Assembly: GCA_945881865.1 (NCBI GenBank)
Contig: CAMCVK010000009.1
Span: 62,001 to 126,000, forward strand
From: Fimbriimonas ginsengisoli Gsoil 348
Lineage (GTDB): Bacteria > Armatimonadota > Fimbriimonadia > Fimbriimonadales > Fimbriimonadaceae
DNA length: 64,000 bases
Direction: 5' to 3'
The notes below the pieces were generated by a model. It ran no database searches and was not told where the DNA came from. It was given only the letters and a program-made list of their open reading frames with translations. Shown here piece after piece: positions 8,309-16,884 of this stretch. The position numbers and the translations under genes were made by a program. Numbering within the stretch: the first letter of the stretch is position 1; each line of letters begins with the position of its first letter.

Positions 8309-9031
8309 TTAGTTCAGATTGGTGAACAGGCTCGGGTCGAGTTCCGCACCGATCTTCAAGCTCACTTCGAAATTCGTTTCCACCGTGATGACCTCTTTCA
8401 AGACGTCGGTCACGCTAACTCGGTCACGCAGGAAATATCGCAAAAGCGTGCCGTCGTCCGCAATCACCATTTCCAAGTAGCCAAGGTTCCGGGACCCAGG
8501 GAAAGGATGGTAACCCCCCGTGACCACGTTGCCCGTGATCCCTCGGATGGTCTGCGTCCCTTTGACAACAAAGTTCGTGTCCCACTCTTTGATCAGTCCG
8601 CGAAGATCGTCCCGTCGGCCGATGGCGATGTCGAGCGGCGCGCACTTGTCTCCCAGGGAGTAAATGACCGCCGTGTAGACATCTTCAATGCCTAGCTTCG
8701 TTCCGTCCCGCATGGTCATCGGCTCCATGAACCGCGCTTTACCGCCGATGCCTTTTGGCCGATCGTAGGAGAATCGCAAACCGTCCGCCGCGACTTTCCA
8801 ACGACCGCCCGCAGAGCCATCGCGGGTTTGAAGGATGTACAGTCGGTTCGGCCGTTCCAGCTGAAGCGTGGTTCGAGTGGTGACGGTGACGTTCTGCGCC
8901 GATTGCGTGCACACGATCTCGCCACGCAACGTCTTTGCGTCATGGTACAGCGCAAACATTTTGGAGATGAGTTGCGCGCCCGTAGGCTCGGCGACCGGGG
9001 TGGAAAAAGCGATCAAAGCGGCAAGGATCAT
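8309..9031 (-). CDS. LolA-like exported protein
   Basis: A 240-residue protein with a short hydrophobic N-terminus (MILAALIAFSTPVAEP) compatible with export. The body is an all-beta pattern of the LolA/LolB or DUF2092 kind: GEIVCTQSAQNVTVTTRTTLQLERPNRLYI, then GRWKVAADGLRFSYDRP, and a late LEMVIADDGTLLRYFLRDRVSVTDVLKEVITVETNFEVS. LolA-type proteins bind lipoprotein acyl chains in the periplasm, but this fold is reused widely, so function is tentative. Its ATG overlaps the stop of the adenosyltransferase gene (ATGA), and it precedes feoAB. Confidence 0.55.
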   Translation of the reverse strand: MILAALIAFSTPVAEPTGAQLISKMFALYHDAKTLRGEIVCTQSAQNVTVTTRTTLQLERPNRLYILQTRDGSAGGRWKVAADGLRFSYDRPKGIGGKARFMEPMTMRDGTKLGIEDVYTAVIYSLGDKCAPLDIAIGRRDDLRGLIKEWDTNFVVKGTQTIRGITGNVVTGGYHPFPGSRNLGYLEMVIADDGTLLRYFLRDRVSVTDVLKEVITVETNFEVSLKIGAELDPSLFTNLN

Positions 9032-9579
9032 GGTTGGTTCTCTTTCTCCCAGAAAACGTCTCCGTTGCCGGAAACGTGGTTTTCATACCGTGCGGCGGTG
9101 AACAGCCAGTCGGATAGACGGTTCAGGTACGCAATCACTTCATCGCGCAACGGCTCCAGGGTGTGAAGTTCCAAGAGAACCCTCTCGGCCCGGCGGCAGA
9201 CTCCTCGTGCGACGTGCATCGCCGCCGATCCTTGCGTGCCGCCCGGCAGAATAAACCGCTGCAGGGGCGGCAAGATCGCGGTCATTCGATCAATATCGGT
9301 TTCCAATGGCAGGATGTGGCGATGCTGGATGGAGGCAATCTGCCACTCCGAGCCGCTCACGGCGGCCAGTTCGGCACCGAGATCGAAAAGTCGGTTTTGA
9401 ACCTCCGCCAGAATGCTATCCAGCGACGCTTCCAACCCAACCGAACGGGCGAACCCAATGGAGGCGTTCAGTTCATCCACCACTCCAAGGGCGGAAATTC
9501 TGGAACTTGCCTTGGAAATTCGTTGCCCACCTAGCAGGCCGGTCTCGCCCTGATCGCCGGTCTTCGTGTAAATCTTCAT
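9028..9579 (-). CDS. Cob(I)alamin adenosyltransferase (PduO type)
   Basis: ATP:corrinoid adenosyltransferase making coenzyme B12. The 183-residue protein begins MKIYTKTGDQGETGLLGGQRI, the PduO N-terminal ATP-binding segment, and continues with VDELNASIGFAR, FDLGAELA, FILPGGTQGSAAMHVARGVCRRAER (ATP/Arg motif) and YLNRLSDWLFTAAR. The open frame extends 37 residues further upstream into tagA, but the family start is the ATG at 9579, which forms an ATGA with the tagA stop. No other cobalamin genes are nearby. Confidence 0.93.
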   Translation of the reverse strand: MKIYTKTGDQGETGLLGGQRISKASSRISALGVVDELNASIGFARSVGLEASLDSILAEVQNRLFDLGAELAAVSGSEWQIASIQHRHILPLETDIDRMTAILPPLQRFILPGGTQGSAAMHVARGVCRRAERVLLELHTLEPLRDEVIAYLNRLSDWLFTAARYENHVSGNGDVFWEKENQP

Positions 9580-10325
9580 TTCTTGTCTCTCAAGACGTAC
9601 CAGATGAACTTTGGGAGCCACATGACTTTCGGAAGCTTCTGCGGATTTTGGATCAGCCGCCACAGCCATTCCATCTTTAGCCGTTGCCAAACGCGCGGGG
9701 CGCGCGGCACGTTGCCACTGATGACATCGAAGGAGCCGCCAATGCCGATCGCGATCCCCGCCCGAATGACGCTTTGGGTCGCGAGGATGAACTTCTCCTG
9801 CCGGGGAATCCCCATCGCGACGAAAAGATAGTCAGGCTTTGCCTGGGCGATCTCCGCGGCCACCGCCATGTCCTCGTCCGGCTTGAAGAACCCGTTTCGC
9901 GACCCGACGATGTTGCAACCGGGATAGCGCTGTCGCATCCGTTCCGCCGCTTGGTCGGCGACGCCTTCAGCGGCACCCAGAAAAAAAATTCGGTGTTGCG
10001 TCTGGACGCTGCGGGCACAAACTTGCTCCACAAGGTCAACCCCGCTTACGCGTTCCGAAATCGGGCATCCGGCCCGGCGTGCCGCCCAGAGAACCCCCGC
10101 GCTGTCGGGCGTAATGAGTGCCGCCCGCGCAAACAACGCGCGGTGCTCTGGGTCGTGTTGGGCTTGCGCAAGGCCGCTCGCGTCGGCGGTGATCACAAAG
10201 TGTGGCTCGCCACTTTCGACGAAGCGATCGAAACGCGCCAAGGTCTCCGCCATCGTGAGGCGATTGACGTCGACCCCGAGAATTCGGACCGTTTTCTCCG
10301 AATTATCGAGCACGACTAGGGACAT
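9576..10325 (-). CDS. WecG/TagA/CpsF family glycosyltransferase
   Basis: A 249-residue GT26 enzyme, the family that transfers N-acetylmannosamine(uronate) to undecaprenyl-PP-GlcNAc in envelope polysaccharide synthesis. Features seen: ILGVDVNRLTMAETLARF at the start, VITADASGLAQAQ (equivalent to the TxN segment), LITPDSAGVLWAAR, ERVSGVDLVEQVC, IFFLGAAEGVADQAAERM, PDYLFVAMGIPRQEKFI and GIGGSFDVISGNVPRAPRVW. The C-terminal basic amphipathic part probably binds the membrane face. It heads a five-gene leftward operon ending in feoB. TAATCT (10334-10339) is 8 nt upstream. Confidence 0.9.
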   Translation of the reverse strand: MSLVVLDNSEKTVRILGVDVNRLTMAETLARFDRFVESGEPHFVITADASGLAQAQHDPEHRALFARAALITPDSAGVLWAARRAGCPISERVSGVDLVEQVCARSVQTQHRIFFLGAAEGVADQAAERMRQRYPGCNIVGSRNGFFKPDEDMAVAAEIAQAKPDYLFVAMGIPRQEKFILATQSVIRAGIAIGIGGSFDVISGNVPRAPRVWQRLKMEWLWRLIQNPQKLPKVMWLPKFIWYVLRDKK

Positions 10326-10410
10326 CGCGAGCTAGATTACCGGCAGGGTTTGCTCGCGATGTTTCAACCCAGGCTGAAACTTCCCGCAAACCAAGGCCCT
10401 CCGGAATGCG

Positions 10411-10416
10411 TAAACT
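10411..10416 (+). promoter_or_regulatory. Putative -10 element of sdhB
   Basis: TAAACT lies 9 nt before the sdhB ATG in the 100-bp gap divergent to the TagA-family gene. No Shine-Dalgarno sequence and no consensus -35 is visible, so a leaderless or near-leaderless transcript is likely. Confidence 0.45.
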
Positions 10417-10425
10417 AAAGATAAC

Positions 10426-11235
10426 ATGGCGGCTTCTCCCACGCTCTCCCGGCCCTCCGTTCCCACCGGACCGACAAAGATCCGACTGCGGGTGTTGCGG
10501 CAAGCAAACGCAAGCGCCGAGAGCCACTGGGAAGAGTTCATCGTGCCGATGCGCGACAAGCTGAACGTCATTTCCGCCCTCATGGAGGTGCAGAAAAACC
10601 CGACCACAACCGACGGAAAATCCGTCTCGCCGCCGACTTGGGACGGTGCGTGCCTCGAGGAAGTCTGCGGCTCCTGCACGATGAACGTCAACGGAACCGT
10701 TCGCCAAGCGTGCACGGCGCTCATCGAGGAAGTCGGCCAGGTCCAGGGCGACACATACTTCGTCCAGCTTGAGCCGATGAAAAAGTTTCCGCTGATACGG
10801 GACTTGGTCGTTGACCGTTCGCGGATGTTCGAGAATCTAATCAAAGTGAAAGGTTGGGTGCCGATCGACGGCTCTTACGACCTTGGTGCGGCGCAACCCC
10901 AGGATGACCACGTTCGCCAGTTGCGCTATGCACTCTCGCGCTGCATGTCCTGCGGTTGCTGCCTTGAGGCTTGCCCGCAGGTCAGCGAGAAGTCGCCGTT
11001 TGTCGGTCCGGCCGCGCTGGGCCAAGCGTTGCTCTTCAACCTTCACCCGGTTGGAAAGTCGCTGTCAGATGATCGAATGGAGTTCCTCACCAGCGAGGAA
11101 GGCATTACCGGTTGTGGCAATGCACAGAACTGCGTGAAGGTATGTCCAAAAGGGGTCCCATTGACCCGGGCCATCGCCCAGTTGAACCGAGACACTACGG
11201 TATACAAGTTAAAGAAATGGGTGGGACTCCTTTGA
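10426..11235 (+). CDS. sdhB: Succinate dehydrogenase/fumarate reductase iron-sulfur subunit
   Basis: A 269-residue electron-transfer subunit of complex II. An N-terminal 2Fe-2S domain carries Cys76, Cys81, Cys84 and Cys96 (CLEEVCGSCTMNVNGTVRQAC). The C-terminal ferredoxin domain has CMSCGCCLEACP and a second group GCGNAQNCVKVCPKGVP, which supply ligands for the 4Fe-4S and 3Fe-4S clusters. It stands alone: neither sdhA nor a membrane anchor gene lies next to it, unlike the usual sdhCDAB order. It is followed with overlap by a DsbD-N-like gene. Confidence 0.95.
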   Translation: MAASPTLSRPSVPTGPTKIRLRVLRQANASAESHWEEFIVPMRDKLNVISALMEVQKNPTTTDGKSVSPPTWDGACLEEVCGSCTMNVNGTVRQACTALIEEVGQVQGDTYFVQLEPMKKFPLIRDLVVDRSRMFENLIKVKGWVPIDGSYDLGAAQPQDDHVRQLRYALSRCMSCGCCLEACPQVSEKSPFVGPAALGQALLFNLHPVGKSLSDDRMEFLTSEEGITGCGNAQNCVKVCPKGVPLTRAIAQLNRDTTVYKLKKWVGLL

Positions 11236-11681
11236 TTTCGGCAACCGTCTTCGCGCTCGGTCTTGTTGCGTGGCAACCAAGTGCCCCGGCACCTAAGGTG
11301 AGTTCAGTGCAGAAGGTCACGTTGGCCCCGTCGGCGACCAGCGTGCTCAACCTAACCGTTCAGTTTGTCGAGGGCTACCACGGCTATCAAAACCCGCCCA
11401 GCGATGAGTATCAACTTCCGGTGAAAGTCACCGGCATGAAGGGACCCGTCCGGGTGATCAAAGTGGCATATCCTGCCGGCGTGGACTTTAAGATGGAGGG
11501 TGAGAAAAAGGCTTCCAAGGTTTACTCCGGAAAGGTTGCCTTCCCGGTTACGCTGAAAGCACCGGCAAAGGCCGGGATCTACAAGCTTGAACTGAAGCTG
11601 GAAGCTCAGCAGTGCACGGACCGAGAGTGCTACCCGCCGGTCACGGTTAGCCACTGGGTCACCGTCACGGTGAAAAAGTAG
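11217..11681 (+). CDS. Exported DsbD N-terminal-domain-like protein
   Basis: About 154 residues with an N-terminal hydrophobic segment (PLISATVFALGLVAW) acting as a signal peptide, then an immunoglobulin-like beta domain. The pair of cysteines in the late AQQCTDRECYPPVTV matches the redox CxxxxC of the DsbD alpha domain, which accepts electrons in the periplasm. There is no DsbD membrane or thioredoxin domain, so it would work as a free domain. The ATG at 11217 overlaps sdhB; a TTG at 11232 behind GGTGGGA is an alternative start. Confidence 0.72.
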   Translation: MGGTPLISATVFALGLVAWQPSAPAPKVSSVQKVTLAPSATSVLNLTVQFVEGYHGYQNPPSDEYQLPVKVTGMKGPVRVIKVAYPAGVDFKMEGEKKASKVYSGKVAFPVTLKAPAKAGIYKLELKLEAQQCTDRECYPPVTVSHWVTVTVKK

Positions 11682-11682
11682 T

Positions 11683-12501
11683 TTGACCGGATTTCAACTC
11701 GGCACGACCGTTCAGGTTGGTGATCGGCCACTTGTGCTGATTGCCGGGCCATGCCTCGCCGAGAGCCATGCGCTATGCGAGGAAATTGCCGGTACGGTGC
11801 AGGAACTGGCCCGTGAACTCGGTTTCCCATACGTGTTTAAGGCCTCGTACGACAAAGCAAATCGAAGCAGTGGTGGCACCGTGCGCGGTGCCGGACTCGA
11901 TGCTGGTCTCCAGATTCTGGCCGCGATTAAAGAGGCGTTCTCGGTGCCGGTAACGACCGATATCCATTTGCCCGACCAAGCTGCCCCGGTTGCCGAGGTC
12001 GTGGACCTGCTTCAAATTCCGGCATTCCTTTGCCGCCAAAGCGACCTCCTGGAAGCCGCCGCGCGAACCGGCCGGGCCGTAAACGTTAAGAAGGGGCAGT
12101 TTTTGGCGCCCCACGACACAAAAAACATCGTAGAGAAACTGCGGTCCTACGAGGCCTCGGGAATCATGCTGACCGAGCGGGGAACTTCCTTCGGCTACAA
12201 CACGCTTGTCGTGGATATGCCCGGCCTCGAGATCATGCGTGGGTTCGGCGTGCCGGTCTGCTTTGATGCAACCCACTCCGCCCAGCGACCGGGCGCGGCG
12301 GGAACGTCGTCCGGCGGCGTGCGAGAGAGTATTCCGGCGATGGCGCGGGCGGCGGTGGCGGTCGGAATCGATGCGTTGTTCGTCGAAACCCATCCGGACC
12401 CGGCAAACGCCCTCTCCGACGCGGCAACGCAGTGGCCGTTGGCTCGCCTGCGCGAGCTCCTTGAACCGGCCGCCGAGATTCACCGCCTTCGAAGCCGCTA
12501 G
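11683..12501 (+). CDS. kdsA: 3-deoxy-8-phosphooctulonate synthase
   Basis: Condenses arabinose-5-phosphate and PEP to Kdo-8-phosphate for lipopolysaccharide inner core. The 272-residue TIM barrel shows LIAGPCLAESH, FKASYDKANRSS, PVTTDIHLPDQA, DLLQIPAFLCRQSDLL, VNVKKGQFLAP, LTERGTSFGYNTLVVDM, FDATHSAQRPGA and the late FVETHPDP. No Asn of the metal-independent type is assigned here. The start is a TTG at 11683, one base after the previous stop. The stop shares CTAG with the convergent GT4 gene. It indicates an LPS-bearing outer membrane. Confidence 0.93.
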   Translation: MTGFQLGTTVQVGDRPLVLIAGPCLAESHALCEEIAGTVQELARELGFPYVFKASYDKANRSSGGTVRGAGLDAGLQILAAIKEAFSVPVTTDIHLPDQAAPVAEVVDLLQIPAFLCRQSDLLEAAARTGRAVNVKKGQFLAPHDTKNIVEKLRSYEASGIMLTERGTSFGYNTLVVDMPGLEIMRGFGVPVCFDATHSAQRPGAAGTSSGGVRESIPAMARAAVAVGIDALFVETHPDPANALSDAATQWPLARLRELLEPAAEIHRLRSR

Positions 12502-13568
12502 GCACCGAACTGGCGGTAAGCGCCTTCGATCCGTTCCGCCATCTTCTCGACGGTGTACTCGGCTTCCTGCAGCGCCTTACCGTTCTTAGCAAGGCGAGCG
12601 CGTCGATCGTCGTCAGACCGCGCGTCATTCAGCGCGCGGCCAAGGTCCTGCGGACTGCCTTTGGTAAACAGGAATCCGTTCTCGTTCGGAACCACGATCT
12701 CTGGCAGGCCACCAATCTCGGAGGCCACGACCGGGACGCCCAATGAGAGGGCCTCCAGCGCGGCGTAGGGAAACGCTTCATCCCAAACGCTGGGGATAAC
12801 TACCACGTCCATCGCGGACATATGGTTGGCGATGTCCGTGACCCGGCCCATGAACGAAACTTGATTGGCGACTTTGAGGAAGCTCGAAAGCTGAGCGAGT
12901 TCCTCGCCGGCGGGCCCTTCGCCGTAAATCACGGCCTGGACATCGGGTGCCCAAGGGATGGAACGCAGAAAAATGTCGATGCCTTTTTCTTTCACCAGTC
13001 GACTGAAAGAGCCCGCTGCAAAGGAACCTACCCGCAGTCCCAGCTCCGCACGCATTTCCTCCCGTCCTTTCGTCGCGATCAGCCGGGGCGTGCCGGCTTT
13101 TGCCACACACATTCGCGACTCAGGCACGCCGGAGTCTGAAAGCTTCTGCTTCACCGCGTTCGATACCGGAATGATCCCTTTCCACAGCTTGAGATAGACA
13201 TTCGCCTTCGCTTTTGCCCACGGGAGCGCCACGTGCCGGGTCATCACGGAAACCGGCACCCGCCGTAGTCGTGCGGCAACCCCGGCAACCACAAAATCTG
13301 GGCTGAAGTGTCCGTGCACGACGTCAAACTTCTGGCCGCGAAAAAGGGCCAAATAGCGTCGAAAGGCGTCGAAGTCGAACTTTTTAACCACCGAGATGGT
13401 TTCGACGGTCTTGCCTTCGAAACGTAGATGCTTCTCAAGCGGCGTGTTGGCGGGAGCCGCTACGGTCACGTCGTGGCCGCGCTCGGTAAGTCCGCGTGAA
13501 AGGTAGAGCACGTACCGCTCGATTCCGCCCCAGTCAGATAGGGAACTCGCAACCTGAAGAACCTTCAT
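12498..13568 (-). CDS. Glycosyltransferase family 4
   Basis: A 356-residue GT-B retaining glycosyltransferase. The N-terminal acceptor domain starts MKVLQVASSLSDWGGIERYVLYLSRGL with the Gly-rich GGIE loop. The C-terminal domain has GSFSRLVKEKGIDIFLRS, a nucleotide-sugar pocket around VIYGEGPAGEEL, and the E-x7-E motif region EAFPYAALEALSLGVPVVASEIGGLPEIV. It lies at the end of a leftward operon (NIL protein, CE7-like hydrolase, GT4) with ATGA overlaps. Likely acts in envelope glycan synthesis with the convergent kdsA neighbour; sugar specificity is unknown. A longer frame to 13622 is less likely. Confidence 0.9.
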   Translation of the reverse strand: MKVLQVASSLSDWGGIERYVLYLSRGLTERGHDVTVAAPANTPLEKHLRFEGKTVETISVVKKFDFDAFRRYLALFRGQKFDVVHGHFSPDFVVAGVAARLRRVPVSVMTRHVALPWAKAKANVYLKLWKGIIPVSNAVKQKLSDSGVPESRMCVAKAGTPRLIATKGREEMRAELGLRVGSFAAGSFSRLVKEKGIDIFLRSIPWAPDVQAVIYGEGPAGEELAQLSSFLKVANQVSFMGRVTDIANHMSAMDVVVIPSVWDEAFPYAALEALSLGVPVVASEIGGLPEIVVPNENGFLFTKGSPQDLGRALNDARSDDDRRARLAKNGKALQEAEYTVEKMAERIEGAYRQFGA

Positions 13569-14461
13569 CCCAAATGCCTCCGCATCCATTGTTCGTCGGA
13601 AGTGATCATGTCCGCATGCCAATCGTGCCCCCAGTCGAGCGAAAGAAGCTCCTTTTCAACCGGAAGCGCGTCGTAGATCGCGCCGACATTATCGGGCCGG
13701 GAAGCGGGATCACGCATTCCGCGGGAAACAAGCACTGGGACCTTGGCAAACGCCGCTTGATTCATCGTGTCGAAGTAGGAAACGGTGTGGCGAATTCGCT
13801 CCTGGCCAACCGGGATCTGCTCCATGTAATCCACCAATTCCTTCAGCGGGTAACGAAAGACGGTCTTGCTCAGCGTCTCGCCCATCGCCCCCAGAAACGG
13901 CATGTCGGCGCAAGCCGCGCGAATGAGGGGGTTCCAGGCCGCATTCCAAATGCTGATTCCTCCGCCTTGGCTCATTCCCATCGTCGCCAACCGGTCTTCA
14001 TCGGCCTCGGGCTGCGCCTGAAGAACGCGAAGGGCGATCACCGTGTCTTGATACATCTCCCGAAAAATCCACGTGGTCGGGTCGTCGGCACCTTCGGCAA
14101 AGTAGCCAATTCCGGGGGCGTACTTTTCTTGATGAAAGGCACCCAGCCCAAAAAAGTTGAAGCTCATGCTGACGAAGCCAACGCGGGTTCCATAGGCGTC
14201 CGGTAGCTTCGATTCTCGACCATATGGCGGAATCCAGAGGAAAGCGGGAAGCCGCCGCGCTTCGTTTGGATAAGCAATCCAGCCGAACCTGCGTTTACCG
14301 CGAATGCCGTGAAACTCAATCTTCTCGACGACATGGTCGTCGGCCGGGTAGTCGTTGGCCCATGAGCGGTGATAGTCCAGGGGCGCGGCAAGCGCTTCGT
14401 CCGTGGTCTCTCGCCAAAAACTCTCGAAGTCGTCCGGCGGATAAGGCCGGAAATCGTTCAT
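13565..14461 (-). CDS. Alpha/beta hydrolase, acetyl xylan esterase (CE7)-like
   Basis: A 298-residue cytoplasmic hydrolase starting MNDFRPYPPDDFESFWRETTDEAL, the typical CE7 N-terminus. The nucleophile elbow is GMSQGGG; a candidate catalytic Asp lies in VSRGMRDPAS and the His in DWGHDWH. CE7 enzymes deacetylate xylo-oligosaccharides or cephalosporin C. It is related to the second CE7-type gene at 27991-28962. No signal peptide, so it would act on imported substrates. ATGA overlaps on both sides. Confidence 0.82.
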   Translation of the reverse strand: MNDFRPYPPDDFESFWRETTDEALAAPLDYHRSWANDYPADDHVVEKIEFHGIRGKRRFGWIAYPNEARRLPAFLWIPPYGRESKLPDAYGTRVGFVSMSFNFFGLGAFHQEKYAPGIGYFAEGADDPTTWIFREMYQDTVIALRVLQAQPEADEDRLATMGMSQGGGISIWNAAWNPLIRAACADMPFLGAMGETLSKTVFRYPLKELVDYMEQIPVGQERIRHTVSYFDTMNQAAFAKVPVLVSRGMRDPASRPDNVGAIYDALPVEKELLSLDWGHDWHADMITSDEQWMRRHLG

Positions 14462-14697
14462 GCGCCTACGGCACGCTGCGTGGCTTCGACGTGCACTCCC
14501 GTGGTCATCAGCCATGCGGTTGCCCGCTGAATCTCCTCGACCGGGCCAGATAGTTCGAGCAGCGCGTAGCCAAAGTCTTCGTCGATGTTGGCTTTCTTAA
14601 TGTTCACCTTCACGTTGAACTCGCGAGAGAGCTTCCAAAGAATGGCTTCTTGGACTTGGTCGCGTCCGGCGGTGAGGTTCAGTTCAACGTGCGTCAT
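14458..14697 (-). CDS. NIL domain protein
   Basis: A 79-residue stand-alone NIL/ferredoxin-like fold domain: MTHVELNLTAGRDQVQEAILWKLSREFNVKV start, then ANIDEDFGYALLELSGP and a C-terminal AWLMTTGVHVE. The same domain is found at the C-terminus of the methionine importer ATPase MetN, where it binds the amino acid, and in some ferredoxins. It heads the GT4 operon; TATTCT (14709-14714) is 11 nt upstream. Its divergent neighbour is leuA, so an amino-acid sensing role is possible but unproven. Confidence 0.78.
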   Translation of the reverse strand: MTHVELNLTAGRDQVQEAILWKLSREFNVKVNIKKANIDEDFGYALLELSGPVEEIQRATAWLMTTGVHVEATQRAVGA

Positions 14698-14764
14698 GGC
14701 CGAGGGAAAGAATACCGCCGACGTCCGCTTTTCGTTGCTGCCGTTTGCACCGCATAATAACGCT

Positions 14765-15907
14765 ATGAGCAACCGCGTGATGGTCTTCGATACGACACTC
14801 CGCGATGGCGAACAGTCCCCGGGGGTTCGTCTTTCGCTGGACGATAAACTTGAGATTGGTCGACAGCTCGCCGCCATGGGCGTCGACATCATCGAGGCTG
14901 GGTTTCCCATCTCGAGCCCTGGGGATTTCCTCAGCGTTCAAACGCTCGCTCGCGAGATTAAGGGCGTCACGATTTGCGGCCTGACCCGTGCGCGCGACGG
15001 AGACATTGAAGCCGCCGCCGAAGCCCTAAAGCCCGCCGAACGGCGACGGATTCATACGGGTCTTGGAGTCAGCGACAACCATCTTCAACACAAGTTGAAA
15101 ATGACTCGGGATCAGGCCCTGGAGGTCGGTATCCGGGCGGTGAAGAAAGCCCGCGAGTACACCGACGACATCGAGTACTTCATGGAAGACTCCGGCCGCG
15201 CCGACCTGGACTATGTGTACCGTGTCGTGGAAGGCGTAATTCGCGCCGGAGCGACCGTCATCAACGTGCCCGACACGACGGGTTTCACCTACCCGAATGA
15301 GTACTACCACCTCATCAAGGGCATCATCGAAAACGTTCCCAACAGCGACCAAGCGGTCTTCAGTTGCCACTGCCACAACGACTTGGGCATGGCCACCGCC
15401 AACACCTTGGCGGGCGTGATGGCCGGGGCTAGGCAGGTTGAGGTCACGATGAACGGCATCGGCGAGCGCGCGGGGAACACGGCCCTCGAGGAGGTCGTCA
15501 TGGCCCTGCACGTTCGGCAGGATAAGTTCAACGTGACCACGGGAATCCAGACTCAGCAGCTCTTGCCCGCTTCTCGGCTCGTTTCGCGGCTCACCGGCAT
15601 GGTCGTTCAGCGCAACAAAGCGATCGTCGGGGCAAATGCCTACGCCCACAGCTCGGGAATCCATCAGGATGGCGTTTTGAAGGAGCGGTCCACCTACGAG
15701 ATCATCGATCCCACCCTTGTGGGTGCCGAGAAGAGCGAGATCATCCTCACGGCGCGAAGCGGGCGGCACGGCCTGAAGTTTCGGCTCGCTGAGCTCGGCT
15801 ACAACTTCGAACCGGCGAGGTTTGAAGAGATTTACACCGAGTTCTGCCGGGTCGCGGACACCAAGTCGGAGGTCACCGAAAGCGACCTCCGATCCATCGT
15901 CGCCTAG
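14765..15907 (+). CDS. leuA: 2-isopropylmalate synthase, short form
   Basis: First committed step of leucine synthesis: acetyl-CoA plus 2-oxoisovalerate. [12 protein letters not shown] carries the metal-binding Asp and the catalytic loop; HCHNDLGMA supplies metal-binding His residues; [19 protein letters not shown] and [17 protein letters not shown] follow. At 380 residues the protein ends after the catalytic and subdomain-I/II region and lacks the approximately 130-residue C-terminal leucine-binding domain of standard LeuA. It may be feedback-insensitive, or may be homocitrate/citramalate-like. CATAAT (14753-14758) ends 6 nt before the ATG. The stop shares CTAG with the next gene. Confidence 0.88.
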   Translation: MSNRVMVFDTTLRDGEQSPGVRLSLDDKLEIGRQLAAMGVDIIEAGFPISSPGDFLSVQTLAREIKGVTICGLTRARDGDIEAAAEALKPAERRRIHTGLGVSDNHLQHKLKMTRDQALEVGIRAVKKAREYTDDIEYFMEDSGRADLDYVYRVVEGVIRAGATVINVPDTTGFTYPNEYYHLIKGIIENVPNSDQAVFSCHCHNDLGMATANTLAGVMAGARQVEVTMNGIGERAGNTALEEVVMALHVRQDKFNVTTGIQTQQLLPASRLVSRLTGMVVQRNKAIVGANAYAHSSGIHQDGVLKERSTYEIIDPTLVGAEKSEIILTARSGRHGLKFRLAELGYNFEPARFEEIYTEFCRVADTKSEVTESDLRSIVA

Positions 15908-16338
15908 CGGGCGCAGGTTCCAGCTTGCCGGTGTTGCCAAATGTTCTGGGCACCGGCAATCATTGCGATTCCGATGGCGATACCACCTATGAGTTGTGCG
16001 GCCGCTGCCTGCTGCTGAAGCACTAGGAAGGCTCCCAAAGGCGCGGCAACCAAGACGGCCAGTCCGGTCCGCCGAAAGAGATTTCCCGTGATCACGGTCG
16101 GACACACATCCGGCTTCGGTCCGACGGTTGCCAGTGCGGCGAGGACGATTCCGGCGACCAAGGCAGGAAGCGCAAATCGGATGATGCCTTCGTAAACCCC
16201 CTGAACCAGTGGTCCAAGGCCGATATCGGAAAACTGTCCGGGGCTGAGCAGGACCCAAATCGACTCAAGGGTTACGGCGGCAAGAAGTGCAACGACAAAA
16301 GTTAGAAGCCAAGTTGAGAAGAAGTGGATGGTTCGCAT
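15904..16338 (-). CDS. Hypothetical integral membrane protein
   Basis: A 144-residue protein with about four predicted membrane segments: FFSTWLLTFVVALLAAVTLESI, GIIRFALPALVAGIVLAALA, LAVLVAAPLGAFLVL and LIGGIAIGIAMIAGAQNI. It ends with HRQAGTCAR. No family recognised. It is convergent with leuA (shared CTAG) and divergent from the DinB gene. Confidence 0.65.
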   Translation of the reverse strand: MRTIHFFSTWLLTFVVALLAAVTLESIWVLLSPGQFSDIGLGPLVQGVYEGIIRFALPALVAGIVLAALATVGPKPDVCPTVITGNLFRRTGLAVLVAAPLGAFLVLQQQAAAAQLIGGIAIGIAMIAGAQNIWQHRQAGTCAR

Positions 16339-16401
16339 GACTTCAGAAAGACCTCGCCTGCGCGCTAAGTTCCACGATCTGTTTAGGATATCCTTGGCGG
16401 C

Positions 16402-16884
16402 ATGAACGACGCGTATGCCGCATGGTCGCTTTCCCGAGATCGCTTCGTTGCGTCAATCTCCGACCTAAATGCGGAGCAACTCAACTACCGGTTGTTTCCC
16501 GCGACTTTGACGATCGCCGAGATGGCGGTCCACGTCGCTGGCGTCGAGATCTACTTCGGCAACGGGATGCTGAAGGACCAGCTTTCACCCGAGTTCGCCA
16601 TGCTGCTGCGGGCGGCGATGGATGGCGTCGCCAACGACCGACCGTTCCCATTTACGCCGCAAGAACTGACGCCCGAGTTTGTGGCGGAAACGCTTGCGGC
16701 GGCCCGATCCTACGTCGAGCCGCTCATCCAAAACCCGACTGCCGAAGCAAGGGCGGCTGAGATCGTCAGCGTTCTGGGGCCCTTGATCAGCGGAAGCGGC
16801 GCGCTTGCGCGATTTGCGTTTCACGCCGCCTACCACCATGGCCAGGTCTATTTGATTCGAGCCTGTCCGAGTTTTCCGGCCTAG
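16402..16884 (+). CDS. DinB/YfiT-like four-helix-bundle protein
   Basis: A 160-residue protein of the DinB-like superfamily, which includes bacillithiol/mycothiol-dependent transferases and metal-binding stress proteins. The three usual metal-binding histidines are suggested by AEMAVHVAGVE and FHAAYHHGQVYLIR. The start LNAEQLNYRLFPATLTIAEM is typical. TAGGAT lies 12 nt before the ATG. Its stop shares CTAG with mntH. Cofactor and substrate unknown. Confidence 0.78.
   Translation: MNDAYAAWSLSRDRFVASISDLNAEQLNYRLFPATLTIAEMAVHVAGVEIYFGNGMLKDQLSPEFAMLLRAAMDGVANDRPFPFTPQELTPEFVAETLAAARSYVEPLIQNPTAEARAAEIVSVLGPLISGSGALARFAFHAAYHHGQVYLIRACPSFPA

Noticed and set aside
15026-16258. Long open frame (410 codons) on the minus strand opposite leuA
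   Set aside because: It lies antisense to the leuA catalytic domain and shows Arg/Gly-rich low-complexity translation with no family motif; leuA is unmistakable.
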